From positions 1 to 64,000 of the forward strand of contig CABVRW010000013.1 of the NCBI GenBank assembly GCA_902500785.1: a DNA stretch of 64,000 bases. The letters run 5' to 3'. Positions 7,425-17,191 of this stretch are shown one piece after another. Made by a program: the position numbers and the translations under genes. The notes under the pieces were generated by a model, which was not told the DNA's origin, searched no databases, and saw nothing but the letters and a program-made list of their open reading frames with translations. Position 1 is the first letter of the stretch. Each line of letters starts with the position of its first letter. Source of the DNA: an uncultured Nitrospira sp. (lineage in GTDB: Bacteria > Nitrospirota > Nitrospiria > Nitrospirales > Nitrospiraceae).

Positions 7425-9512
7425 CTAGGTTGAGTAGAAAACTCCTGTTTCGAGCCCGAACCGCAGGTATTCCCGCAGCCGTATTTTCAAGTTGCGCTCT
7501 CGTTGAGGGGCATAGACATCATGAAACACCCCCATTTCCGATTCGTCGTCCGCCCCGGTTCGAATCTCCGCCGCGCAATGGCTGGCCAGTTGGCCATAGG
7601 CAGCCCGGCCATATCGCCGCTCCGTGAATGCCGGTCTGACGCGCGCCTGCACCGCCAGGGTGATCACCTGCTTCTTCACCGCGCTCAGGCTGCCCTTCGG
7701 TTGATCAGCCTCAAGGAGCGCCGCCTCCACCGCGAGATCCGGCTGGCACCGGTATCGGCGGGGCACCACCGCATTGAGGGGCAGGAAAGAAAACCGTACA
7801 CACCCCTGCTGATTTTGTTCGGACAGGACCGGATGGGCCCACGTGTCCCCGGCATCAAGGCCAGCCGCGAAGATGGTATTCGACACCAGGTCGAGCCGCA
7901 CCGCGTGAACCTTGCCGATCACGGTCGAATTTATGATGGTCAGTATTCCGCCCGCGCCCAGGCCATCAAGAGCAGCAAACGCCGGGAGGGCCGGCGCCGT
8001 GGCATCGACGAGGCTGTTCGTGATCAGGACGGTCGTGTCGCTCACCGTACGGAGCGAGCCGGTTAGGCAGTCTTCCATCTCAACAGTCGCCCCCGGCGCA
8101 TCCACCAGCAGCGAGGCTTGGTTGGGAGAAATCGGTTCACCGTCCCGCGTCACGGTCAGGCCAGGCACCAACGTGCAATGACGTAACCGGAGTATTCGTG
8201 TGCCACTTCCTCCGACTGCGGTGACGCGGAGTCGTCCCCCTGTCACCAACAGGCCGTTCAACGTCAGTTCCGTGCCGGGCATCAGCGTGATGCTCCAATC
8301 GCCCCCGAGTACCAGCGTCGGCCGCTGTTCGTTCGCGGCGCGCACCTCCAATTTGGCGGCGGCTAAAACATTCAGGGACAGGGTCTCTTCATAGCGGCCA
8401 CTATCGCCGATTTCGACGATGCCCCCACCCTGGGTTGCCGTAAGAGCCGCCTGAAGACTTTGGCCCTGCACCACCGTGATAAGTCCGCCGCCGAGCGCGA
8501 AGCTCTGGCCTCGCTCGTACTCCCCGCCCCCCATCGCCATGCTGAACCCGTAGCGATAACTCACAAGCAGGTTGACCGGCGGGGTCCCTGGGGGAAAGGC
8601 AATCCGACCAAGCACGGGATCAATGGCGATCTTCTCACCGTTCGCCGGCAGATGCGCCCAACTCGCACCCTCGTCGGAGAGATTGCACACATGCACGTCA
8701 TCGATGGCGGTATCCAGGTTATCAGCCTCGATGTAGAGGCTCTTCTGCGGGCCATAGTACTCGCGCAGATCACGATCCAGCACGCGTCGGCTGATCGGCT
8801 CAGGCACGTTGATCGGCTCGGCGAGGTGGGTGATGTCGGTCTCGGTTTCAGGCCTGGTAAAGAGCTGGGTATCGTGGCCGAGCGGACTGAACAGGAATCG
8901 CTGATCATCGAGGCGGAATGCCGGTGACCCCGTCAGGGCATAGGGTTCAAGACGCCACAGAAACAATCCGACGTGGGGAATGTTATATCGGCTCTGTTGC
9001 GTCTCGATTCGCCGCATATCGACCGAATGGGCGATGGTATCGAATGCCGTGTCGCGCCGTTCGAGACTTTCCCAGTTGCGCAGATCGGGTGTGGAAAAAT
9101 TGGCGGGACGGAGATGGTTCATATATTGGCTGGTCTGCAGCCATTGGAAGAACTCGACCACCCGCGCATTCCAACCGGTCACGTCCCGCGCCAACTGCTC
9201 CAACACGGTCGCGGTGCCCTTACGGCGGCGATAGGCGATCGTGTTGGCGACTTCGGCCCTGGCGCTCATAGTGCGAGTGGTGACGCCATGCAGAGTCCGG
9301 TAGCCGATCAGATCGCCGATGTAGGGTGCTACCCACTCGGCGCAGGTTTCAATAAACTGATCCTCGTAGAGTTGATCGAGGTTCTCTCGCAGGACGGCAA
9401 TGTCCTCTGCCAGCACGTCACACAATGCTCTGAGCATCCCGCCCTGCTCCGCATCACGAATGCGGTAGAGCGCGGGCAACAGGCGAAAGAGTTTGTCTGC
9501 TTCCGGATTCAT
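7425..9512 (-). CDS. gpI-type phage tail/baseplate protein with beta-helix C-terminus
   Basis: A 695-aa protein. The N-terminal 200 residues (KLFRLLPALYRIRD, IGDLIGYRTL, IAYRRRKGTATVLEQLARDVTGW) match tail protein I (P2 gpI) and the related TIGR02242 group, a baseplate wedge/fibre adaptor. From about 355 (GQSLQAALTATQGGGIVEIGD) the protein becomes a right-handed beta-helix like that of its downstream neighbour, ending in a conserved tail region with MGVFHDVYAPQRERNLKIRLREYLRFGLE. It overlaps the preceding gpJ-type gene by 4 nt (ATGA), showing translational coupling. Likely connects the baseplate to external fibres. Confidence 0.8.
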   Translation of the reverse strand: MNPEADKLFRLLPALYRIRDAEQGGMLRALCDVLAEDIAVLRENLDQLYEDQFIETCAEWVAPYIGDLIGYRTLHGVTTRTMSARAEVANTIAYRRRKGTATVLEQLARDVTGWNARVVEFFQWLQTSQYMNHLRPANFSTPDLRNWESLERRDTAFDTIAHSVDMRRIETQQSRYNIPHVGLFLWRLEPYALTGSPAFRLDDQRFLFSPLGHDTQLFTRPETETDITHLAEPINVPEPISRRVLDRDLREYYGPQKSLYIEADNLDTAIDDVHVCNLSDEGASWAHLPANGEKIAIDPVLGRIAFPPGTPPVNLLVSYRYGFSMAMGGGEYERGQSFALGGGLITVVQGQSLQAALTATQGGGIVEIGDSGRYEETLSLNVLAAAKLEVRAANEQRPTLVLGGDWSITLMPGTELTLNGLLVTGGRLRVTAVGGSGTRILRLRHCTLVPGLTVTRDGEPISPNQASLLVDAPGATVEMEDCLTGSLRTVSDTTVLITNSLVDATAPALPAFAALDGLGAGGILTIINSTVIGKVHAVRLDLVSNTIFAAGLDAGDTWAHPVLSEQNQQGCVRFSFLPLNAVVPRRYRCQPDLAVEAALLEADQPKGSLSAVKKQVITLAVQARVRPAFTERRYGRAAYGQLASHCAAEIRTGADDESEMGVFHDVYAPQRERNLKIRLREYLRFGLETGVFYST

Positions 9513-12328
9513 TGAACGGCCTTCAGTTGAGTGAGAGAAGTCGACTCGAGCAACAGGAGTTCCGCAGCCGGCACCATTCCGTCCGCTCCCATGGCCGGGC
9601 GGTCGGCGATCAAGCGCGGCTGCATCGCCGGTGTCGGCACGTCGGTGCGAGCGAAGGTATCGAGATCGACCGCGACCACGCCCGCAATGGACTGCATCGC
9701 CGCGATCACCTCGCTTAACGCGACCGGCTGTCCGAATGCGCGGGCGTCGAAGGAGTAGCGCTGCTGCAGATCAGCAGCCACGGCGGCCATCACCGTCTCG
9801 ATGACCTGATCAGTCTTCACGGTGACCGTCCCATCGATCTGAAACCAGGCCGGCCGGAAACTTTTCACGGTAAAAGGCACAAATGGATCGCCGTATGTGC
9901 GCAGCGCCTCTTTGAGCATGGTGATGACCGCCCCGTCTTCGTCGAGTGCGTCCCCATCCGGCCCGGCCACGGTGACGAAAATGCTGCGCTTGCGCCCGTC
10001 CCAGACCCAGACGGCCGACGCCTTCGCAATACCGGCGAACGTACGGGAGAAGTCCTCGTAGTCCTGCAGCGATACGGCACGATCAAGCGTCAACACCGTG
10101 AGCGGCGCATTCTTGCGCGCGTCGTCTCGAGCTTCGACATCCTCTGCGCCCTGTGGCGCCTCAGGATTGGTTACGTCTTTCAAACCCAACGGACGGCTCA
10201 CGAGAAGACTCAACTGACCGGCTTGCACCAACCCGCCGAGCCCCGTCCCCTTCCGATATTCCGCTCGAACATTATTCTGCCCCGTCGGTAGGCGAGAACC
10301 GGTGAGGCCGTCCCCGAAACGAATCGTGGTACGCCCCTCATCGTCGCGCTGCGTCACATAGATGTGTTCGGTCGGGCCTCGTCCGTAGAAGAACGGCACT
10401 TCTTCCCACAACACATCGTTGACGTACACCTTGAGCGTCGAGTTCGATCCGCTGACTGTCCCGGCGCTGACGTAGGTGAGCGGCGGCTGGCGCAGGGTGA
10501 AGGATTGATAGGCACGGGTCGCATCCCCGCTGCCCAGTGGTTCCTTCACACCCTCCCCGTGGGTCGCCGCAGCGACATTGGCATTGATACGGACGGTCGA
10601 ACGCTCGTAGACATGGGCCAGCGGAGCGGCCAGTTGCAGTGTGGTGCGATCACGATCATGGGTGATGCTCGTGTCCGGAGCGTCATCGATGAAGACAATC
10701 TCGCTGATCGTCTCGTCATCCTGTGCCACGGCAGCGAGTTCGATGTCGGCTGCACTGATGTCTAACATGCCGGTCCGGCCGTCACGATCCATCAAAGGCA
10801 ATCGGAGCAATGGCGGTACGGTGTCGGTCAATACGCCACCGAACTCGGCAGGCGTGAGCGGCACAAAGGACAACCCCACCTTCTTGGAAGGTCCACCCGT
10901 CATGCGCAAGCGGTCGCCCGGAACGAGTATGACAGACCCTCCTTGATCCAGGAGCAATGTGGGAGGAGGTTGAGGAACTTCGATCGGCACGCGCGTCACC
11001 GAAAAGGGCGACGGAGACGGATGGGTGAGACGGATACATTGTCGTTTTCCACTGACAGCCACAGGACGAGAGGGAACGAGGCCATCCGCACGTTGATCCA
11101 ACGCCAGACTGTCGCCGAACACCGGATAGACCAGAGGAAGACGAGCCGTCTCCAGTTCCTCACTCTGAGTCACCACCGTCATCGTCCGTAGCAGAGACAA
11201 ATTTGAGGAGGTTGCTTTGCTCCAACTCGTGCTCATCTTGAGTGTGGTGGCATTGCCGGCCATGCCATACCGAGCTACCGAACGATGCGTCACTTCCGTC
11301 ACCGTTCCAAATTTCCACATACGCGCACCGGTCGTCGGGTCGTCCTGCTCAATGACGACTTTACTTCCGTCGAGGATCTTGTCATGCCGGCTACTGAGGG
11401 TCATGGTCGTCACCGATTCACCGGCATCCAACGGCCACTCGACGAAGGTTCCCTGGAAGACCCCGCTGTTGTACTGTGGCTGCAACGGCGCATTGTGTCC
11501 GAATGGCGATGCGAGGGTCCGCATGACAAAGACGCCGGGAGGGGTCGCCGCGATCGTCCCCGCAGTCGCCGACATCGTCGCGAGCAAAACCCGCGTACTC
11601 CCGCGATCGGGGCGAGCCGTCACGCGGCTCACGCGCCGGATCGATGCATCGAACCCGCTGCCGTTCGCAGCCACGATCAGCAGCACGTCCCCCACCCCCA
11701 GCGTGAGATTGGTTCCCTCCAGCCACAATTCCGTCATGTTCCAGACTACGGGCTGCGGTTCGCTCAACTGCGGCAGCAGCGCATTCCACGCCGGCCTTGC
11801 CTCGATCGCCTCGATGGTTTCAAAACTCTGCGGCTCCTCGTCCTGGCCCGGCACACTTTGCACCTTCGTCCCGATCGCCAGCATGATCGGTTTGGCCGCC
11901 TGCTCGGGAGCGCCGGGCGTTTCCTCCATGGTAAACGCCAGATGCGTGCTCGCAGCCAACCCGGGCCCCAATTGATAGCCAAGTAATCGTGCCTGTTCCT
12001 GAATCGAGAGACGTTCCGTGGCGGTCCGGAGATACGCTTCATTGGCGATGCGCTCCTGGTACAACGTGAACACATCGCCGGTCACAGCCCAGGCATCCAG
12101 CAGGGCGATGGTAAAATCGTCGTCCGCGCGCGTTCTCAGTCCGCGTAAAATCGGCCAACGGGCATCCGACAACCGTGCGAGCACGCTCTGTCGAAATGTC
12201 GCATAGGTCCCGACCCGATAGGCCACGGCGGACAGCCCCGGTCGATTAAAGAGAGCGACCGGCGTGTCGGCGGCAATTCCCGCACAGCAGCCACACTCAT
12301 TCAGCCGGTTTCCTGATTCCTGGCTCAT
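9509..12328 (-). CDS. Putative eCIS baseplate assembly protein, gpJ-like (Afp11/12-type, 939 aa)
   Basis: A large baseplate protein of the TIGR02243-like group common in eCIS loci. Visible landmarks: CGCCAG near the N terminus, VLARLSDARWPILRGLRTRADDDFTIALLDAW (split here for length), EAYLRTATERLSIQEQARLLGY, TTIRFGDGLTGSRLPTG, VRAEYRKGTGLGGLVQAGQL and a C-terminal gpJ-type region (TLDRAVSLQDYEDFSRTFAG). In P2 and Afp-like particles gpJ-type proteins form the baseplate wedges that trigger sheath contraction. The gene overlaps its upstream and downstream neighbours by 4 nt each. It is one of two tandem paralogous baseplate genes. Confidence 0.85.
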   Translation of the reverse strand: MSQESGNRLNECGCCAGIAADTPVALFNRPGLSAVAYRVGTYATFRQSVLARLSDARWPILRGLRTRADDDFTIALLDAWAVTGDVFTLYQERIANEAYLRTATERLSIQEQARLLGYQLGPGLAASTHLAFTMEETPGAPEQAAKPIMLAIGTKVQSVPGQDEEPQSFETIEAIEARPAWNALLPQLSEPQPVVWNMTELWLEGTNLTLGVGDVLLIVAANGSGFDASIRRVSRVTARPDRGSTRVLLATMSATAGTIAATPPGVFVMRTLASPFGHNAPLQPQYNSGVFQGTFVEWPLDAGESVTTMTLSSRHDKILDGSKVVIEQDDPTTGARMWKFGTVTEVTHRSVARYGMAGNATTLKMSTSWSKATSSNLSLLRTMTVVTQSEELETARLPLVYPVFGDSLALDQRADGLVPSRPVAVSGKRQCIRLTHPSPSPFSVTRVPIEVPQPPPTLLLDQGGSVILVPGDRLRMTGGPSKKVGLSFVPLTPAEFGGVLTDTVPPLLRLPLMDRDGRTGMLDISAADIELAAVAQDDETISEIVFIDDAPDTSITHDRDRTTLQLAAPLAHVYERSTVRINANVAAATHGEGVKEPLGSGDATRAYQSFTLRQPPLTYVSAGTVSGSNSTLKVYVNDVLWEEVPFFYGRGPTEHIYVTQRDDEGRTTIRFGDGLTGSRLPTGQNNVRAEYRKGTGLGGLVQAGQLSLLVSRPLGLKDVTNPEAPQGAEDVEARDDARKNAPLTVLTLDRAVSLQDYEDFSRTFAGIAKASAVWVWDGRKRSIFVTVAGPDGDALDEDGAVITMLKEALRTYGDPFVPFTVKSFRPAWFQIDGTVTVKTDQVIETVMAAVAADLQQRYSFDARAFGQPVALSEVIAAMQSIAGVVAVDLDTFARTDVPTPAMQPRLIADRPAMGADGMVPAAELLLLESTSLTQLKAVQ

Positions 12329-14775
12329 TTGCCGCCTCCAAGGGTGATCGTCAGGCGGCCGCGTTCGACGAAGTTACGGTCGTTGTCCAGGCGGGCGATT
12401 TCCAGCGGCCCAAGTTCAAGGCGTCCACTGTCCAAGGCCATGCTCTCCGGCACGCCCTGTCGCTGAAAGGTACGCACCTCCACCGACTCCACGCCGGTCA
12501 CTTGATGTGCCGCCGCATAGATCACGCTGAGATACACCGGTTGTCCAAAGGTCACGTTGTCCGGATGGAACAGGCCGCGCCGCCCGTCCGGCAAATCTCG
12601 ATTGCTGAACATCTCGAACAGTTCCCCTTCGACGTCACTCCGGAAGTGTTCGTCCGCCACACACACATGCAGGTCGATTTCCAACGACACGAATTTCGGT
12701 TCATCGACCTCCAGGTCATGACCGGCCATGCGATACCGCTCGACGTGTTCTCGAATATCGGTTTCGAACGCATCAGAGAACGCGGCGCCCGTGCGACGGT
12801 CCACAGTGAGGAACGCTGTGTGCCAACTCCCTGTCCAGCGGAACGTCGCCGCGGCACGTTGTACATCGGCATGACGTTCGGTCACCTCCGCGTAATCCGC
12901 CGGGGTGACGGCACGCTCCTGCACGCGATAGGCCACCGGCGCGCGCTGCCGAACGTCCTCCAACGATTCCGCCTCTTGCCCGCCGATGGCCGGCAACGGG
13001 TTCCGAATCTCCAAGATCTCCGGCACGTTCAGCGCAATGTGCAACAATGAATCAGCTCCGATGTTTCCCGCGCGGCCATTGCCGACACGATACGTGGCGG
13101 TGAATTCCGTGCCCGATTCCGGCCGTCGTCCGTGCACATCATCACCGAATCGAATCGTTCCGGCGCCCTGATTATCGATCTCGACCACATACTCCTCGGC
13201 GCCGGCCTCGCTATTGAGCAGATCGCGACGGGCCGTCCACATCACTCCTTCAGAATCAGTCAATGACACCGCCGGTCGCACATCCCGCAGCGACCACTGC
13301 AGGGCCGTTCGAGCAGCTTGCGCGTGATCAGGCGCCGGAGCAGCATGGGTCAGCGGAACGTTCGTCAACCGAGGGCGAAACCGTGGCGGAACCGGTTGAC
13401 GCACCCCTGTCGTGCAAAAATCAGTGCCGCGCTGCGGCGGCATCGACAAAAACGATTCCGGCACTGCGCCGAGCGCTTCGCGATCGCGCGTGAGGCCGTG
13501 ATCGGCCAAGACGACATTGCCGCGCGCCACGGTGACCGGGTCGCGATATCCATTTGCCGTGGACGCCGACAGACACAATGGAAACAGGAGCGCATCTCCG
13601 TCGTGCCATCTGATCTCCGTCACCTCGGCGCCGGTCACCGGGTCGGTCGACGGCACAGCATCGCCGGCCAGTCTCACCACCTGGCGTCGTGCGGGATCGG
13701 CATCGGACTCGTCGCCGGTCTGCGCACCGACGATTTCTTCAAAGATCAGAATCGTCCCTTGCGTGAGTGCGGGATGATGTCCCGCGAGCGTGGCCGACAG
13801 AGCACCCTTCGACAGGCAACAACGCTGGTCACTCCAGGTATAGAAGCGCAACTCATTGTGATCGGCATACAATGAGTGCAGCGGTTCCATGGTTTCGAAC
13901 ACGATGTCCGCCTGCTCGTAGATCCGCGGATCGTCGGCGATCAGCGTGGTCTGGCCGGTGATCTGCGTCGTCAGCTTCGTCCCTACCGGAATGGCAGGAT
14001 CGTTGACATCAACCCGGATGACATCGGCGGACACCTGCACCTGCACCCAGGCTCTGGCGTTACACCCCTCGCTGATCATGTAATCCATGAGGCGCGCATG
14101 ACGGCGGACGGAGATCCGCTGACGCGCCGTCCCGAGGTAGGCCTCTGTCGCGACAGCGTCTTGCTGATAACTCAACTGGTCGGCGGTATAGGCCAACGCT
14201 TCCACCAGCATGACGCCAAGATCCGCCGGGTTCCGCTCTGTCCACTGCGGCATGAGGACCGCCATGCGGTCGAGCATGAGACGCCGGAAGCCGGCATAAT
14301 CCTTCACCAGATAATCGATATCGGGCGTGGGAACGGGCTCCGGCGGACAAAGATGTTGCGGCGCGCAATCGAACGGGCTCGGACACTCCACCTTGAAGGA
14401 AAACTCGACCGCGGCCAATTGTGGGTCGATGCCGGGCGGTACCGGGTCGTTCGGCGCCCCCGTCACCAGCCGCAAGGTATACATGGAGAAGTCTCCCGGC
14501 TGATCGACTTCGACCGTCAATACATCCGGATGGGGTCCGACTCCGACCCCGAGTACATGAATGGTGGAGATACGTTCACCGCCTTCGATCCGGATGTTAT
14601 CCGGCGTGAGCACCAGCGTGCCCAACGGTTTGACGAAATGCACCTCCAACTTGCGCTGCCGCTCGGCTTCGGTAGGCGCGGTACGGTCAAGGACTTCAAG
14701 ATAGTCGATGCCGTTCAGGGTCGGATGATCGCGCACAGCCTGACGCCGGAACTCGTCACAGCAGGAATAGGTCAT
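12325..14775 (-). CDS. Putative eCIS baseplate assembly protein, gpJ-like (816 aa)
   Basis: The second gpJ/TIGR02243-type baseplate wedge protein. Landmarks are DIDYLVKDYAGFRRLMLDRM followed by MPQWTERNPADLGVMLVEAL, YLGTARQRISVRRHARLMDY, a beta-rich centre with TIRFGDDVHGRRPESG and YRVGNGRAGNIG, and the C-terminal QERAVTPADYAEVTERHADVQ. An equivalent pair (Afp11 and Afp12) is present in characterised eCIS. Four-nucleotide overlaps with the gp25 gene upstream and the 939-aa gene downstream indicate coupled translation and stoichiometric assembly. Confidence 0.85.
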   Translation of the reverse strand: MTYSCCDEFRRQAVRDHPTLNGIDYLEVLDRTAPTEAERQRKLEVHFVKPLGTLVLTPDNIRIEGGERISTIHVLGVGVGPHPDVLTVEVDQPGDFSMYTLRLVTGAPNDPVPPGIDPQLAAVEFSFKVECPSPFDCAPQHLCPPEPVPTPDIDYLVKDYAGFRRLMLDRMAVLMPQWTERNPADLGVMLVEALAYTADQLSYQQDAVATEAYLGTARQRISVRRHARLMDYMISEGCNARAWVQVQVSADVIRVDVNDPAIPVGTKLTTQITGQTTLIADDPRIYEQADIVFETMEPLHSLYADHNELRFYTWSDQRCCLSKGALSATLAGHHPALTQGTILIFEEIVGAQTGDESDADPARRQVVRLAGDAVPSTDPVTGAEVTEIRWHDGDALLFPLCLSASTANGYRDPVTVARGNVVLADHGLTRDREALGAVPESFLSMPPQRGTDFCTTGVRQPVPPRFRPRLTNVPLTHAAPAPDHAQAARTALQWSLRDVRPAVSLTDSEGVMWTARRDLLNSEAGAEEYVVEIDNQGAGTIRFGDDVHGRRPESGTEFTATYRVGNGRAGNIGADSLLHIALNVPEILEIRNPLPAIGGQEAESLEDVRQRAPVAYRVQERAVTPADYAEVTERHADVQRAAATFRWTGSWHTAFLTVDRRTGAAFSDAFETDIREHVERYRMAGHDLEVDEPKFVSLEIDLHVCVADEHFRSDVEGELFEMFSNRDLPDGRRGLFHPDNVTFGQPVYLSVIYAAAHQVTGVESVEVRTFQRQGVPESMALDSGRLELGPLEIARLDNDRNFVERGRLTITLGGGK

Positions 14776-15143
14776 GGGATGCCTCCCTGCACAAAGGTCT
14801 CCGTGACGCGGTTCCCGCCGCGGCGCACCACATATCGCACGGTGACCCGCAATGCCGCCTCGATCGCCTCCACGGCCACGCCTTCGACCATGATCAGCTC
14901 ACCCAGCCACCGTTGGAGCGCGCTCTGCACGAGCACCTGAGTCGTAGCCGCCAAGACGTCGCTATTGGGCGCAAACACCAATTGAAGCAAGCCGCTGCCG
15001 AAGTCCGGTCGCATCACTCGTTCACCAGGGTTGGTGAACAGCACTTGATAGATCAAGTCCCGGATATGGTCGGCCTCATCCGTTCCGGCGGTGCGTCCAC
15101 GTCCGTCGAAATGATAGGGAAAATCTCCCTGCATGCTCGTCAA
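14772..15143 (-). CDS. GPW/gp25-family baseplate wedge protein
   Basis: A 123-aa protein with the gp25 fold signature: HIRDLIYQVLFTNPGERVMR, then PDFGSGLLQLVFAP. The first segment contains the TNPGERxxRPDFG core that is the hallmark of T4 gp25, P2 gpW and T6SS TssE. gp25 nucleates sheath assembly at the baseplate. The gene overlaps both the PAAR-like gene upstream and the gpJ-like gene downstream by 4 nt. Confidence 0.92.
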   Translation of the reverse strand: MTSMQGDFPYHFDGRGRTAGTDEADHIRDLIYQVLFTNPGERVMRPDFGSGLLQLVFAPNSDVLAATTQVLVQSALQRWLGELIMVEGVAVEAIEAALRVTVRYVVRRGGNRVTETFVQGGIP

Positions 15144-15463
15144 ACCCCCGTCACTCTGGTTTGCGTGACCGTGGCAAGCAGCGGCGTTCCCGACGGAACG
15201 CAGATCGCCTGGCTGTCGATGAGTAACAGCGGCTGGCCGTTACTGGACACACGTGTGGCCGCCGTCACGTACTGCGCAGTGACACAGGGTCCGTTGGCGG
15301 CCGGCGGAGGCGGCAACGTACAGCCGGCGACCGCATACACGCTGGTCAACGCCACCGTCGGCTGGCCACTGACCAGCACGCGTGGATTCGGCGAAGTCGG
15401 GGTCGCCTGACCGGCGTGACTGCACATGACCGTCGCTCCGAGATGCAGCAAAAACCCTGGCAT
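15140..15463 (-). CDS. PAAR-like spike-tip protein
   Basis: A 107-aa protein starting MPGFLLHLGATVMCSHAG; an ATG further upstream is in frame, but I chose 15463 because GGAGGG lies 7 nt before it and because the family begins here. Cysteines and Gly/Pro-rich beta turns (TPTSPNPRVLVSG, CTLPPPPAANGPC, LIDSQAICVPSGTPL) match the PAAR-like/DUF4280-type tip proteins that cap the gpV spike in eCIS (Afp10 position). It sits between spike and gp25 genes, as expected for the tip. Confidence 0.8.
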   Translation of the reverse strand: MPGFLLHLGATVMCSHAGQATPTSPNPRVLVSGQPTVALTSVYAVAGCTLPPPPAANGPCVTAQYVTAATRVSSNGQPLLLIDSQAICVPSGTPLLATVTQTRVTGV

Positions 15464-15554
15464 ACGCTCGCCCTCCATGAACTTTGTGCAGCCTTCGAAA
15501 GGAGGCTCAAATGGCCATCCAGCAAGGCCGCTGGCGGACATTTTCAGCATCCTG

Positions 15555-16070
15555 TCACACGATCGTGAGCGCGCCGTTGTTGATCGTCACGGCTGGACCG
15601 ACCAACGTGATCATCGCCCCCTTGCCGTTTTGAATGTAGATGCCCGTGTCGTTGACCGTGAGCGTCACCCCGGTCGCGCTCTTCAGCATGATGCCGCCCG
15701 TGGGGCCCGGCACATCGCTGATCACGATCGCGTTTTGCGCCGCCGTTTGTAGGATCATGTTCGGGCTCACCGGAATCCCGGCGAGACCCAGGACCGGCAC
15801 CTCCGCCGCGCTGCCGTACCAGCAGCCGCTCCAAATCGGATAGTCGGCGTGGCCCTGTTCGAACTCGACCCAGACGCCCGCTCCGATTTGCGGCAACAGA
15901 TAGGCCCCCATCTGCTTTCCGCTCGCGGGAAAGCAGGGCATGGCCCAGGATGTCGGGATCAGCCCGGCCACATCGGGTACCTGCACTTGCAGACGGCCCA
16001 TTTGCATCGGATCGATGTTGTTCAACACCGTGCCACGATATTTTCCGTAATACTGTTGCGTCTCACTCAT
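15555..16070 (-). CDS. gpV/gp5-like central spike protein
   Basis: A 171-aa protein: N-terminal OB-fold (YYGKYRGTVLNNIDPMQMGRL, split across QVQVPDV, then GAGVWVEFEQGHADYPIWSGCWYG), the classical phage baseplate assembly protein V/VgrG gp5 signature, followed by a short beta-helical tail with VTLTVNDTGIYIQNGKGAMI-type repeats. It forms the trimeric needle under the tube. Its start overlaps the stop of the gpD-like hub gene by 4 nt. In Afp/PVC particles hub and spike are one polypeptide (Afp8); here they are two genes. Confidence 0.88.
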   Translation of the reverse strand: MSETQQYYGKYRGTVLNNIDPMQMGRLQVQVPDVAGLIPTSWAMPCFPASGKQMGAYLLPQIGAGVWVEFEQGHADYPIWSGCWYGSAAEVPVLGLAGIPVSPNMILQTAAQNAIVISDVPGPTGGIMLKSATGVTLTVNDTGIYIQNGKGAMITLVGPAVTINNGALTIV

Positions 16071-17191
16071 ACCGGCACCATGGGTGTGATGGATACAAGC
16101 CCGTTTCGCGTCAACTGGAAGCTCTGCTTACACTCTCCGCGTTTGATCGTGGTCGTGACACTGTCCACGTAATATAGGCCGTCGAAGGCCAACCCCGCGC
16201 CACGAACCCCCACCAAGCCTCGCGCCTTCAAGAGGCGGCCGTACCTCGACACATCGAGTGATCCGCTGCCCGTCACCGCATCCAGTGACTCTCCGGATGC
16301 ACGCAGTCCCTCGTTCAACGCCTGTGGCACGGAGAGTTTCCCCGTCGCCTTCAGGAGCGAGACTCTCGTGATCGGCGGTCCGATCAATCCCAACGGAGGT
16401 TGCAGCGGATTGATGTTGGGAATCGGAATGGGGATCGGCACTTTGGTCAAAGCGTTATGAATCATGACGACCGGGAGCTCCGTCTGCGCCGAGTTGAATC
16501 GAAAGCTGAGCGATTCCACATTGCGATCTGCGTCCATATCGACGTTGAGAGCCGGCTGAGGCACGCCCACTTTGACCTGGGGACCCCAATAGGCCGTATT
16601 CGTCCCGGGAACCGGGCCTGGCTCGATGTGAAAGACATATCCGGCCTCCTCGGCCAACTGGAGAATGTAGTGCAGGTCCGTGCCTTGCTGCGAAGGGATC
16701 CGCATCGTCGGAATCGGCACATCAAACCCGATCGGCGGAATCACCAGTGGAATCATGCCGAAGACCGCATACTTGGCCAGGATGGCGGTCACCCGAAGAT
16801 TCACCGGCGTCGCGGGATAAGGCAGCCCATCCAACATCTGTAAATCCATCACCTTGCTCAGATCTTCACCGGTCATCGTGAGCGTGGATTGTCCCGGTTG
16901 ATCACCGGAAGAAATCTCTTGGTTCGTCAAGACCCCATCCATCAGCACGTGGGGAATGAAGTTGATCGTGGCGACCAGAATCACACGCATCAACGGCGTC
17001 CTGGTCGCCGCGACGAGGAAGGCCTGCTGAAGCACCGACTTGTTGTGAATCGAAAACGTCAATTGAAATCCTCCGGGGGACCCGGTCGTGCTGGTCACCT
17101 GCACCTCCGTCAGCGCCTCCAGCACGGCCTGGGGCACCGGAAACGGCAGGACCGGACCCGCCAGCACCGTGAGATGGATGCCCTTAAGCAC
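16067..17191 (-). CDS. gpD-like baseplate hub protein
   Basis: A 374-aa protein of the phage late control gene D/VgrG N-terminal hub type. Supporting landmarks are the tube-mimicking first domain (VTSTTGSPGGFQLTFSIHNK), LTMTGEDLSKVMDL, ILQLAEEAGYVFHIEPGPVPG with TAYWGPQ, and the C-terminal LDGLYYV-like segment (AFDGLYYVDSVTTTIKRGE). It links the tube to the gpV spike encoded immediately downstream with a 4-nt overlap. The upstream LysM gene overlaps it by 8 nt. Confidence 0.85.
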   Translation of the reverse strand: MLKGIHLTVLAGPVLPFPVPQAVLEALTEVQVTSTTGSPGGFQLTFSIHNKSVLQQAFLVAATRTPLMRVILVATINFIPHVLMDGVLTNQEISSGDQPGQSTLTMTGEDLSKVMDLQMLDGLPYPATPVNLRVTAILAKYAVFGMIPLVIPPIGFDVPIPTMRIPSQQGTDLHYILQLAEEAGYVFHIEPGPVPGTNTAYWGPQVKVGVPQPALNVDMDADRNVESLSFRFNSAQTELPVVMIHNALTKVPIPIPIPNINPLQPPLGLIGPPITRVSLLKATGKLSVPQALNEGLRASGESLDAVTGSGSLDVSRYGRLLKARGLVGVRGAGLAFDGLYYVDSVTTTIKRGECKQSFQLTRNGLVSITPMVPV

